The notes beneath the pieces were generated by a model. It saw only the letters and a list, made by a program, of their open reading frames with translations. It was not told the DNA's origin and did not search any database. This document shows positions 14,688 through 21,533 of a stretch of DNA of 21,533 nt, one piece after another. Every line of letters starts with the position of its first letter. Position 1 is the stretch's first letter. The position numbers were made by a program, and so were the translations under genes. The DNA is from CAZZCN01 sp964652975 (GTDB taxonomy: Bacteria; Bacillota; Clostridia; Saccharofermentanales; UBA5734), in contig CAZZCN010000054.1 in assembly GCA_964652975.1 (NCBI GenBank), forward strand, positions 1 to 21,533. The letters run 5' to 3'.

Positions 14688-15065
14688 TTATTTCACCCTG
14701 CGGATCTTCCTTACCTTGAAACCGGGATAAGTTGAATTCCTTGATGAATCCGAGGATAACATTGCTGCAATAGCAGCGGTTATCACAGCAACGATTGTCA
14801 AATCATCCTCGTTTGTACTTTGAAGAATATTGACAGGTGCTGTATCGTTATTTTTACTTGACAATGAGGTGGCAGGTTTCGCAGGACTTTGATTGCTCTT
14901 AAGTGAAGCGACAGATTTTAATATAACAATGATGAAAACAATAAGAGTTATAATCAAAATTATGGCAATTACCAAACTAATTATCGCAGCCCAAGTCGAT
15001 GCAACACTTTGTGCTTGAGACTGAAAATTATTAGTTAAGATTTCAGCTATAAAAATATAAGACAT
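14688..15065 (-). CDS. OadG-like sodium-pump decarboxylase gamma-type membrane protein
   Basis: 125 residues from the ATG at 15065, behind a perfect AAGGAGGT. An N-terminal transmembrane helix (about 24-50, Ile/Leu/Val-rich) is followed by a polar Ser/Lys/Asn linker. The C-terminal motif, a run of Glu-Asp-Asp then AVITAAIAAML and, at the end, GFKVRKIRRV, is the hallmark I know from gamma/delta subunits of Na+-translocating oxaloacetate and methylmalonyl-CoA decarboxylases. Those subunits anchor the carboxyltransferase and biotin proteins to the membrane. No alpha, beta or biotin-carrier gene lies in the window; the following gene is apgM. Its partner must be encoded elsewhere, or it has another role. 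Confidence 0.75.
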   Translation of the reverse strand: MSYIFIAEILTNNFQSQAQSVASTWAAIISLVIAIILIITLIVFIIVILKSVASLKSNQSPAKPATSLSSKNNDTAPVNILQSTNEDDLTIVAVITAAIAAMLSSDSSRNSTYPGFKVRKIRRVK

Positions 15066-15105
15066 AATAAACCTCCTTGAAATAAGTGCAAAATTCACCA
15101 ATATA

Positions 15106-15134
15106 TTTGTAACATAATTTCAGACATATGGCAA
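15106..15134 (-). promoter_or_regulatory. Probable promoter of the OadG-like/apgM transcript
   Basis: On the minus strand TTGCCA (15134-15129) and TACAAA (15111-15106) are separated by 17 bases, about 40 bases upstream of the OadG-like start. The -10 box is imperfect. On the plus strand of the same gap, TGGTAAAAT (15143-15151) could be an extended -10 box for the divergent NTPase gene. Confidence 0.45.
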
Positions 15135-15160
15135 TGTTTATGTGGTAAAATAGTAATCAA

Positions 15161-15996
15161 ATGATACAAATGAGGTTAATTCTATTTATGACAAAAAGAG
15201 ATAAAGATATAAACAGGGACTTTGATTATTTCAAAAACAGGGAAGATAACATTTCGATTTTCATTGGAGCATATGGCAGTGGCAAATCCGAGGTTTCGGT
15301 GAATACTGCTATGTTGCTGGCTGAGATGAACAGGATTGCTAATACAGATGATTTAGATGACGAGGTAAAGCAAAATACATCTGATCAAGGACAAAAAATA
15401 TCTATGGAAAGTGACATACAGGCAAACGATATCAGCAAAAAATCCTCAAACGATACAAACAGGAAAACAACCAAGGAAATCATTCTGGCGGATCTGGATG
15501 TGGTTAATCCGTTTTTTAGATCGCTTGATGCAAAAAAGTTACTTAATGAACATGGTGTAAGGGTAATATCATCGCTTTTTGCCAATACGAATTCCGAAGT
15601 CGCCTCGGTCCCTCATGAAGTGATGGCGGTTTTTGACAACAGGGATATACACGCAATTCTTGATATTGGCGGTGATGACCTTGGAGCAAGAATTGTCTCA
15701 AGTCTGAAGTCGAGAATAGTTGCATCCCCGTACTCGATATACATGGTAATCAACACAAACAGGCCGTTTACAGGCACAAAAGACAAGATAATTAAAACCA
15801 TCGAAGATTTGACAAGCGCCTCTGGATTTCAGATAACTGCATTGATCAACAACACCAATCTGCTTGAGGATACAGCCGTAGAGGATTTGTTGGAATCGAA
15901 CATTCTAATCAAGGAAGTTTCGGAAATTACCGGAATTCCGTTTGCGTTTTGTGCCGGGATGGATGACTTGTATCCTGAAAGTTGGGGGAATGTTGC
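15161..15996 (+). CDS. P-loop NTPase (ParA/MinD-like), 3' end lost in assembly gap
   Basis: Incomplete: the reading frame runs into 100 Ns at 15997. Walker A is GAYGSGKS (36-43 counted from the ATG at 15161), strand 2 carries LADLDVVNPFFRS (109-121, Asp111/Asp113), and the Walker B-like AILDIGGDDLGAR follows; later AYxxNxx-type NTNRPF segments and INNTNLL fit nucleotide base recognition. This is a SIMIBI-class fold, and I recall similar ATPases upstream of 2-oxoacid:ferredoxin oxidoreductase operons in Clostridia. Between the Walker A helix and strand 2 there is a polar insertion (about residues 57-105) rich in Asp, Asn, Ser and Lys. The start is uncertain: ATGs at 15161, 15170 and 15188 are in frame, and only the last follows a (poorly spaced) TGAGGT. 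Confidence 0.75.
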
Positions 15997-16096
15997 NNNN
16001 NNNNNNNNNNNNNNNNNNNNNNNNNNNNNNNNNNNNNNNNNNNNNNNNNNNNNNNNNNNNNNNNNNNNNNNNNNNNNNNNNNNNNNNNNNNNNNNN
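15997..16096. other. Assembly gap of 100 N
   Basis: One hundred Ns, the conventional size for a gap of unknown length. It removes the 3' end of the P-loop NTPase gene and possibly other sequence. The region from here to the ferredoxin gene (16097-16295) holds no gene that I can support, only A/T-rich DNA and the palindromes at 16197-16250. Confidence 0.97.
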
Positions 16097-16196
16097 ACAA
16101 CGCTAAAGCCCTTCTTTCTTGTTTTTATATGAAAAATGTATATTGCATAATAAATATATATAATTTATACTCAATAAGTGCGTGAAACGTCACAAT

Positions 16197-16250
16197 TTGT
16201 TAATGAATTTGAATGAATAACGTGTTATTATAGAATTCATTTGATAACAA
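16197..16250. repeat. Nested inverted repeats upstream of the 2-oxoacid oxidoreductase operon
   Basis: TTGTTAATGAATT (16197-16209) pairs with AATTCAT (16234-16240) plus TAACAA (16245-16250), with only TTGA (16241-16244) bulged: 13 base pairs. Inside lies a second perfect inverted repeat, AATAAC-GT-GTTATT (16216-16229). TTGTTAA matches one half-site of the Rex redox repressor, but the other half at standard spacing is not preserved. The element ends 46 bases before the ferredoxin start and probably overlaps the promoter. Confidence 0.55.
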
Positions 16251-16295
16251 AATAAAAATATAAAATCAAATTTTAAAATGCCGGGAGGAAATATA

Positions 16296-16502
16296 ATGGC
16301 AAAGGTTACTTTCAGGGAAGACAGATGCAAAGGGTGCTCGCTATGCGTCACTGTTTGCCCCAAGGGAATAGTCAAGATCAAACATGAGAAATTGAATGCA
16401 ATAGGCCTTCATCCTGCGGGCGTTGATGAGATGGACAAATGCACCGGATGTGCATTTTGCGCAACAATCTGTCCTGACCAGGTCATCGAGGTTGAAAGGT
16501 AG
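16296..16502 (+). CDS. 2x[4Fe-4S] ferredoxin-type subunit of 2-oxoacid:ferredoxin oxidoreductase (delta)
   Basis: 68 residues from the ATG at 16296; GGGAGGA at 16283-16289 is its ribosome site, which rules out the in-frame ATG at 16278. Two complete cluster motifs, CKGCSLCVTVCP and CTGCAFCATICP (each C-x2-C-x2-C-x3-C-P), bind two [4Fe-4S] clusters. Next to the alpha, beta and gamma subunits it corresponds to the KorD/VorD subunit, which carries electrons from the thiamine active site to free ferredoxin. First gene of the operon, 71 bases before the alpha subunit. Cytoplasmic. Confidence 0.93.
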   Translation: MAKVTFREDRCKGCSLCVTVCPKGIVKIKHEKLNAIGLHPAGVDEMDKCTGCAFCATICPDQVIEVER

Positions 16503-16573
16503 ATTCATACGTTAGATTTTTAGTCTTTTTCGACATAGATTTACATTAGAAACATTGAAAGGTATTTATTAAG

Positions 16574-17638
16574 ATGAACAAAAGAGTATTGATGAAGGGA
16601 AATGAGGCAATCGCAGAAGCCGCCGTCAGAGCGGGCTGCCGCCATTATTTCGGATATCCTATAACCCCACAGACAGAAATCGCACATTACCTTGCCAAAA
16701 GAATGAGGGATGTGGACGGCGTTTTTGTTCAGGCGGAAAGTGAAACCGCTGCGATCAATATGGTTTACGGAGCAGCGTCTGCCGGTGCGCGTGTAATGAC
16801 ATCATCTTCAAGTCCTGGAATAAGTCTAAAGCAGGAAGGATTTTCATATATCGCCGGTGCTGAGATACCATGCGTAGTCGTTAATATTATGAGATGCGGA
16901 CCTGGATTGGGAGGAATATTGCCTGCACAGGGAGATTATTTTCAGAGTGTAAAGGGCGGCGGACACGGAGATTACAAGAACGTTGTTCTGGCACCTGCCA
17001 GTGTGCAGGAACTTTATGAACTGACTGTTGAAGCATTCAATATTGCAGACAGATACAATGTGCTGGTTATGGTCCTTGGAGACGGTTCATCCGGCCAGAT
17101 GATGGAGCCTGTGCTTTTTAAGGAAACCGAAGTTATCGAAAAGCATGAGAAAAGCTGGGCGGCTGTTGGACGCAAAGGAAACGAGATACATCATACGATA
17201 AAATCCATTTATATACAGCCTGAAATTCTTGAAGACCTGAATAACAGACTTCAAAAGAAGTACAGAGAGATTGAACGCAAAGAAGTCATGGTTGAAGTGT
17301 TCAACTGCGAAGATGCCGAGATTATTATCACTGCATTTGGAACCTGTGCCAGAATTGCCAAAAATGTAATAAAACAGGCTGAGAAAATCGGAATCAAGGT
17401 CGGTCTGATAAGACCTATCACCCTTTGGCCATTTCCAGAAGAGGCAATAGCCGCAGCAAGTGAGAGCGAACACCTTAAGGCGTTTTTGGATCTCGAATTG
17501 AATGCCGGTCAGATGGTTGAAGATGTAAGACTTGCGGTCAACGGTAGGAAAAAAGTTGAATTTTACGGAAGAACCGGCGGGATGATACCATCACAGCTTG
17601 AAGTTTTGAACAAAATTCGTCAGATTCTAGACAAATAG
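16574..17638 (+). CDS. vorB: 2-oxoacid:ferredoxin oxidoreductase alpha subunit (VorB/KorA-like)
   Basis: 354 residues. With the beta subunit it forms the catalytic core that oxidatively decarboxylates a 2-oxoacid (branched-chain or 2-oxoglutarate) to the acyl-CoA and reduces ferredoxin. Typical segments: GNEAIAEAAVRAG, FGYPITPQTEIA, AESETAAINMVYGAASAGARVMTSSSSPG (pyrimidine-binding domain) and GPGLGGILPAQGDY. The C-terminal transketolase-like domain starts near residue 230. The length and opening resemble proteins named VorB, 3-methyl-2-oxobutanoate dehydrogenase subunit, but substrate cannot be read from sequence. Starts at ATG 16574 with a rather distant GAAAGG; an in-frame ATG at 16592 lacks a ribosome site. 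Confidence 0.92.
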   Translation: MNKRVLMKGNEAIAEAAVRAGCRHYFGYPITPQTEIAHYLAKRMRDVDGVFVQAESETAAINMVYGAASAGARVMTSSSSPGISLKQEGFSYIAGAEIPCVVVNIMRCGPGLGGILPAQGDYFQSVKGGGHGDYKNVVLAPASVQELYELTVEAFNIADRYNVLVMVLGDGSSGQMMEPVLFKETEVIEKHEKSWAAVGRKGNEIHHTIKSIYIQPEILEDLNNRLQKKYREIERKEVMVEVFNCEDAEIIITAFGTCARIAKNVIKQAEKIGIKVGLIRPITLWPFPEEAIAAASESEHLKAFLDLELNAGQMVEDVRLAVNGRKKVEFYGRTGGMIPSQLEVLNKIRQILDK

Positions 17639-17682
17639 AATAAAATTAATACTCGCAAATTAAAATGAGGATGGTCAAAAAA

Positions 17683-18429
17683 ATGGAAAAAGTATTCACA
17701 AGAACAAAAGGTCTTATAGATATACCGTTACATTATTGTCCCGGCTGCACACACGGAATAATCCATCGAATTGTTGCTGAAGTTCTTGAAGAACTCGATA
17801 TCATTGAAACAACAATAGGAGTATCTCCAGTGGGATGTACATACAACAACTACGATTATTTTGCCTGCGATATGGTTCAAGCGGCTCACGGTAGAGCACC
17901 TGCGGTTGCTACAGGGATTAAAAGGGTCCATCCGGAATCACCCGTTTTCACTTATCAGGGTGATGGCGACCTGGCCGCCATTGGTACAGCAGAAATAGTG
18001 CATGCCGCCGCCAGAAGCGAAAACATCACTACGATTTTTGTAAATAATGCGATTTATGGTATGACATCCGGTCAGCTGGCTCCTACTACATTAATGGGAC
18101 AAGTTACCACAACTTCCCCGTTCGGCAGGAATGCTCATGATCATGGATATCCGATAAATGTCAGTGAAATGCTGGCTACTCTTCAGGGACCGGCTTATAT
18201 CGAACGTGTATCAGTTCATGATGTTAAGCACATAAAAGCTGCCAAAAAGGCTATAAAAAAGGCATTTATGCTACAACAAAAAGGTATGGGATTTACAATG
18301 ATTGAAGTACTTTCCACCTGCCCTACGAACTGGGGCGTCAGTCCTGTTGATTCTCTTGAATGGGTGAAGACCGCATTGATGAATCAATATCCACTTGGAA
18401 TTTTCAAAGGCGCAGAGTTGGAGGTATAA
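17683..18429 (+). CDS. 2-oxoacid:ferredoxin oxidoreductase beta subunit (TPP-binding)
   Basis: 248 residues from the ATG at 17683; GAGGATGG at 17667-17674 is ideally spaced for it, so the upstream in-frame ATGs at 17665 and 17671 are probably part of the ribosome site. The thiamine diphosphate motif is GDGD (93-96) followed by FVNNAIYGMTSGQ. Four cysteines fit the cluster pattern of KorB/VorA proteins: Cys19 and Cys22 in YCPGCTHG, Cys52 in SPVGCTY and Cys213 in STCPTNW. It binds thiamine diphosphate and probably one [4Fe-4S] cluster and works with the alpha, gamma and ferredoxin subunits around it. The stop is 5 bases before the gamma start. Confidence 0.93.
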   Translation: MEKVFTRTKGLIDIPLHYCPGCTHGIIHRIVAEVLEELDIIETTIGVSPVGCTYNNYDYFACDMVQAAHGRAPAVATGIKRVHPESPVFTYQGDGDLAAIGTAEIVHAAARSENITTIFVNNAIYGMTSGQLAPTTLMGQVTTTSPFGRNAHDHGYPINVSEMLATLQGPAYIERVSVHDVKHIKAAKKAIKKAFMLQQKGMGFTMIEVLSTCPTNWGVSPVDSLEWVKTALMNQYPLGIFKGAELEV

Positions 18430-18434
18430 GGAAG

Positions 18435-18962
18435 ATGGAAGAATTTTCAATAATAGTATCAGGTTTTGGCGGACAGGGTGTGCTGTCTGCCGGCAGACTT
18501 ATTGCAACAGCAGCATTAATAGAAGGTAAAGAGGTCTCATGGCTTCCTTCCTATGGTCCTGAAATGCGTGGAGGCACTGCAAACTGCAGTGTTATAATTT
18601 CGGATGAACTTATAGGTTCTCCGCTAATCAATGAATGTGATGTTTTAATTGCACTTAATCAGCCATCACTAGAAAAGTTTGAATCAGCTGTAAAGCCTGA
18701 CGGCACTATAATACTGGACTCCTCACTTATAGAATTAAGGCCGAAACGCACAGATATAAAGGTAATAGAAATTGCTGCTTCGCAAATCGCATCAGATATG
18801 AACAACATGACGTTTGCAGGTATTGTCTTATTGGGAGCACTTTCATACAATCAAAAATGCTTCACAAGAGAAAGCTTTGAACTGGCACTTAAAGATGTCC
18901 TTCCATCAAAGAAGCACTACATGATACCTCAGGAAATGGAAGCGTTTGATAAGGGAAAATAA
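18435..18962 (+). CDS. 2-oxoacid:ferredoxin oxidoreductase gamma subunit (KorC/VorC-like)
   Basis: 175 residues from the ATG at 18435; its ribosome site GGAGGT (18420-18425) lies over the end of the beta gene, so translation is probably coupled. Starts with VSGFGGQGVLSAGRLIATAA, the glycine-rich loop typical of this subunit, then SYGPEMRGGTANCSVIISD, which in the family contributes to CoA binding, and LIALNQPSLEKF. Acts with the alpha and beta subunits in cytoplasmic, CoA-dependent oxidation of 2-oxoacids. Last gene of the four-gene operon; no clear terminator hairpin follows in 18963-19048. Confidence 0.92.
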   Translation: MEEFSIIVSGFGGQGVLSAGRLIATAALIEGKEVSWLPSYGPEMRGGTANCSVIISDELIGSPLINECDVLIALNQPSLEKFESAVKPDGTIILDSSLIELRPKRTDIKVIEIAASQIASDMNNMTFAGIVLLGALSYNQKCFTRESFELALKDVLPSKKHYMIPQEMEAFDKGK

Positions 18963-19048
18963 GTAGTAAATTGAAAATAAATGAAAAATCAAATGTAAAT
19001 ATTGTCTTAAATCAATGTAAAATATGAATGCTAAATTTCATATCGCGG

Positions 19049-19077
19049 TTGAATAAAACCCCATCTTTGAGTATAAT
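19049..19077 (+). promoter_or_regulatory. Sigma-A-type promoter of glgB
   Basis: TTGAAT (19049-19054) and a perfect TATAAT (19072-19077) are separated by 17 bases. The transcript would begin near 19084, with CGGGAGGA (19095-19102) as ribosome site before the ATG at 19108. Confidence 0.72.
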
Positions 19078-19107
19078 AAAACAAAGACTCGAAGCGGGAG
19101 GATCATT

Positions 19108-21213
19108 ATGAAAGAATTTTCTTATGACCAGGCATTTCTATTCAACACAGGGTCCGATATTATGAGTTACAATCTGCTGGGAGCTCATCCTGTCAGCAGT
19201 GAAGAAGCCGGGGACGGCTATATTTTTTCCACTTGGGCTCCCACAGCGAAATCAGTGTCCGTTGTTGGAGATTTTAATAACTGGAATCAGACAGCAAATG
19301 TGATGGACAGAATGGGTGAGACCGGGATGTTTTCGGCCACCATAACAGGCGCCCGCAAATGGGACAAATACAAATATTTCATAACAACGGCAGATGGCAG
19401 ACAGCTTTACAAAGCCGACCCATATGCATTTCACAGTGGGACGAGACCCGAAACATCCTCTGTTCTATATCCGCTCGATGACGGTTTTATATGGAATGAC
19501 CAGTCTTTTATCGAGCAGAGGGATTTTGGTACTACTAATAATAATAATTTTAACAATAACAACAACAAAGATGATCTTAATCCATCCAATGAACAGAGAA
19601 ATTCAAATACTAACCAATCAGTAGAACAGAAAAAATTTGGTAATAGTCAATCCGGGAATCAATTTAACTCTTATGGACAGACTATTGATGCCCCTCTCAA
19701 TATTTACGAGGTTCATCTTGGTTCGTGGCGCAAACATGCCGACGGATCTTTTATGAACTACAGGGATATCGCAGTACAACTGGCGGATTATCTTGTTTCC
19801 ATGGGTTATACACATGCCGAACTGCTGCCTGTTATGGAGCACCCGCTTGATGATTCGTGGGGATATCAGGTGACAGGATTTTACAGTCCTACCAGCAGAT
19901 TCGGGGATCCTTCGGACTTCAAGTTTTTCGTAGATCATTTGCATTCGAAGGGCATCAAAGTAATACTTGACTGGGTTCCCGGGCATTTCCCGAAGGATGA
20001 TTTCGCACTTGCCAGATACGACGGATCGGCTTTGTTTGAATATGCTGATGACAGAATCGGCGAGCACAAGGAATGGGGGACATTGGTTTTCAACTATTCC
20101 AGGGATGAAGTCAGGTCATTTCTTGCATCGAACGCAATGTACTGGATTGGCGAATTTCATGTTGACGGAATCAGGGTTGATGCGGTTTCCAGCATGCTAT
20201 ATCTGAATTACAACAGAACGAATTTCATTGCAAACAAGTATGGCAGTTTTGAGAACCTTGAGGCTGTATCGTTTCTTCAACAACTTAATGACACTGTAAA
20301 GCGAGAGTTCCCGGGTGTCATGATGATAGCCGAGGAATCAACCGCTTGGGCGAAGGTAACAGCACCGACTTCTGATGGCGGCCTGGGATTTACTCACAAG
20401 TGGAACATGGGGTGGATGCACGATACTCTTGAGTATACATCACGGGATTATATCTATCGCAGATGGCATCATTCACAGCTTACATTTTCAATGCTTTATG
20501 CATTTTCCGAGAAGTTTATATTGCCATTGTCTCACGATGAGACAGTGCATGGCAAAAAGTCACTTATTGATAAGATGCCGGGCGACTACTGGAAAAAGTT
20601 CGCATCGCTCAGGTCGCTTTTCGGCTATATGATGGGTCAGCCGGGAGGAAAGCTTACTTTCATGGGTGGCGAATTCGGACAGTTTCTCGAGTGGAGGTTC
20701 TACGAACAGCTGGAGTGGAACCTGCTGGAATTTGACATGCATGCCAAACTGCTGGAGTACGTCAAGACCATCAATCACATTTATCTGGAGCATAAGTCGC
20801 TTTGGGAGAACAACATCAACTGGGAAGGATTCCAGTGGAACAATGCAAATGATTCTCAGAACAGTGTGTACTCTTTTTCACGTAAATCTGCGGACGACGA
20901 AGAGATTCTTATAATATTGAATATGCAGCCAACTCCGATTTTTGAGTATAAGATCGGAATAAATAACTGCAACTCTTATGAATTGCTGCTTGATTCGGAT
21001 GCCGAAAAGTTCGGTGGTAGCGGATATATGAACAACATGTGCCATTATAACCATAATCCTGGCAAGGCCGACAAGAATGGCAAGGGATCTTGCGAGAACG
21101 GAGCGAAGACGATTTTTAACAGTAGCGGGGAAGGACTGGACGGCTTCCCGTGTTCGATAACTTTGCCCATACCACCCCTGTGCGCGCTTTACTTGAGACA
21201 GAATAAGGACTAG
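19108..21213 (+). CDS. glgB: 1,4-alpha-glucan branching enzyme GlgB with Asn-rich insertion
   Basis: 701 residues. Glycoside hydrolase family 13 enzyme that cuts alpha-1,4 chains and re-attaches them by alpha-1,6 bonds in glycogen synthesis. A CBM48 domain (about 30-130: FSTWAPTAKSVSVVGDFNNW) precedes the catalytic barrel, which starts at IYEVHLGSWR. Catalytic residues: nucleophile Asp358 in GIRVDAVSSML, acid/base Glu409 in IAEESTAW, and Asp477 in LSHDETVHG. Between CBM48 and barrel, residues about 141-193 are an insertion with 17 Asn and 6 Gln, including runs of four and five Asn, where the family normally has a short linker. The C-terminal beta domain also carries a Gly/Asn/Lys-rich extra loop near 645-680. 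Own promoter upstream; glgC follows after 243 bases. Confidence 0.96.
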   Translation: MKEFSYDQAFLFNTGSDIMSYNLLGAHPVSSEEAGDGYIFSTWAPTAKSVSVVGDFNNWNQTANVMDRMGETGMFSATITGARKWDKYKYFITTADGRQLYKADPYAFHSGTRPETSSVLYPLDDGFIWNDQSFIEQRDFGTTNNNNFNNNNNKDDLNPSNEQRNSNTNQSVEQKKFGNSQSGNQFNSYGQTIDAPLNIYEVHLGSWRKHADGSFMNYRDIAVQLADYLVSMGYTHAELLPVMEHPLDDSWGYQVTGFYSPTSRFGDPSDFKFFVDHLHSKGIKVILDWVPGHFPKDDFALARYDGSALFEYADDRIGEHKEWGTLVFNYSRDEVRSFLASNAMYWIGEFHVDGIRVDAVSSMLYLNYNRTNFIANKYGSFENLEAVSFLQQLNDTVKREFPGVMMIAEESTAWAKVTAPTSDGGLGFTHKWNMGWMHDTLEYTSRDYIYRRWHHSQLTFSMLYAFSEKFILPLSHDETVHGKKSLIDKMPGDYWKKFASLRSLFGYMMGQPGGKLTFMGGEFGQFLEWRFYEQLEWNLLEFDMHAKLLEYVKTINHIYLEHKSLWENNINWEGFQWNNANDSQNSVYSFSRKSADDEEILIILNMQPTPIFEYKIGINNCNSYELLLDSDAEKFGGSGYMNNMCHYNHNPGKADKNGKGSCENGAKTIFNSSGEGLDGFPCSITLPIPPLCALYLRQNKD

Positions 21214-21263
21214 AATCAGAAGCCCGAAAACGTAACAAGAAGAAAAAACTGTTAACAGTAGAT

Positions 21264-21298
21264 AGAAACTGGAAACCAGAAGCCAGAAACCAGAAACC
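21264..21298 (+). repeat. Five tandem copies of a 7-bp repeat (AGAAACC)
   Basis: AGAAACT, GGAAACC, AGAAGCC, AGAAACC and AGAAACC follow one another without spacers. Similar fragments flank them (AGAAGCCCGAAAAC near 21217 and ACCAAAACCAGAAAA near 21319). It lies in the 243-base gap between glgB and glgC. The rest of that gap holds only a weak 5-bp hairpin, CTCCA/TGGAG, around 21400, and no gene that I can support. Confidence 0.75.
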
Positions 21299-21456
21299 GG
21301 AGTAAGAAATAAAAAAGAACCAAAACCAGAAAATAGTAGCTTTATATAGAAAATTTTAATATGAACAAGTATTGAACATATCAAAACAACGTCCACCTCC
21401 AAGGATGGAGTTGCAAATATGCTAATGATCAAATAAGTTAAAAGGAGAGATGTAAA

Positions 21457-21533
21457 ATGCCTAAGAATCAAATGATAGCCATGATCCTGGCCGGCGGGCA
21501 GGGAAGCAGGCTCGGTGTCCTGACAAAGTATCT
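21457..21533 (+). CDS. glgC: Glucose-1-phosphate adenylyltransferase GlgC, N-terminus (partial)
   Basis: Starts at ATG 21457 behind AAAGGAGAG and runs off the window after about 25 codons. The start IAMILAGGQGSRLGVLTK is the nucleotide-binding opening of GlgC (GGxGxRL, then LTK), which makes ADP-glucose from ATP and glucose 1-phosphate for glycogen synthesis. Related sugar-nucleotide transferases share GGxGxRL, but the LGVLTK continuation and the position after glgB point to GlgC. Confidence 0.9.
   Translation, partial: MPKNQMIAMILAGGQGSRLGVLTKY

Noticed and set aside
16197..16214. Canonical Rex operator
   Set aside because: Only the TTGTTAA half matches; the partner at the standard spacing reads TTTGAAT. 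Kept only as a possible half-site within the palindrome.
21264..21298. CRISPR-like array
   Set aside because: The units are 7 bp and directly tandem without spacers, and no cas gene is present.
20878..21471. 197-residue minus-strand reading frame with a hydrophobic start, antisense to the end of glgB
   Set aside because: Its hydrophobic part is the complement of the purine-rich heptamer repeats, and the rest is antisense to the conserved GlgB C-terminus; no ribosome site was seen.

Overview
The window looks like a chromosomal segment of an anaerobic, fermentative low-to-mid GC Firmicute (Clostridia-like), probably from a draft or metagenome assembly. The basis is: strong AGGAGG-type ribosome sites, sigma-A-type promoters, a dnaE/pfkA pairing that is typical of Firmicutes, MutS2, ferredoxin-dependent 2-oxoacid oxidation and glycogen synthesis. 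There is no tRNA, rRNA, CRISPR array or transposase. Two runs of N (10 and 100 bases) are assembly gaps. Both fall in or at the end of genes, so those genes cannot be read completely.

Layout. 1-182: tail of a phosphohexomutase. 205-3957: dnaE. 3976-5002: an inserted three-gene cassette (DUF3990 ADP-ribosyltransferase-like protein, a small unknown protein, DUF3791 protein) with its own promoter and a palindrome. 5119-6102: pfkA. 6117-6782: a CDP-alcohol phosphatidyltransferase whose promoter predicts a leaderless transcript. 6920-9424: mutS2. 9476-11341: an A/T-rich two-gene unit, an AAA/ABC-type ATPase (broken by the 10-N gap) translationally coupled to a small TOPRIM/RloB-like protein; this is the best candidate for an undescribed defence-type system. 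11368-11462: strong RNA secondary structure. 11488-13403: CoA-disulfide reductase-rhodanese fusion coupled to an orphan antitoxin-like protein. 13438-15065 (minus): OadG-like membrane protein followed by archaeal-type phosphoglycerate mutase. 15161 to the 100-N gap: P-loop NTPase. 16197-16250: nested palindromes. 16296-18962: ferredoxin-like, alpha, beta and gamma subunits of a 2-oxoacid:ferredoxin oxidoreductase. 19049-21213: glgB. 21457 to the end: start of glgC.

How it fits together. PfkA, ApgM, the phosphohexomutase, GlgB and GlgC belong to central sugar metabolism and glycogen storage. The 2-oxoacid oxidoreductase feeds electrons to ferredoxin. The CoA-disulfide reductase handles thiol/redox state. 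DnaE and MutS2 serve DNA replication and maintenance. Into this housekeeping background are inserted two small accessory modules with the look of toxin-antitoxin or phage-defence units, plus one orphan antitoxin-like gene. A further recurring oddity is polar, low-complexity insertions in otherwise standard enzymes (DnaE, MutS2, the P-loop NTPase and especially GlgB). All family assignments come from motif reading and memory; no database search was run.
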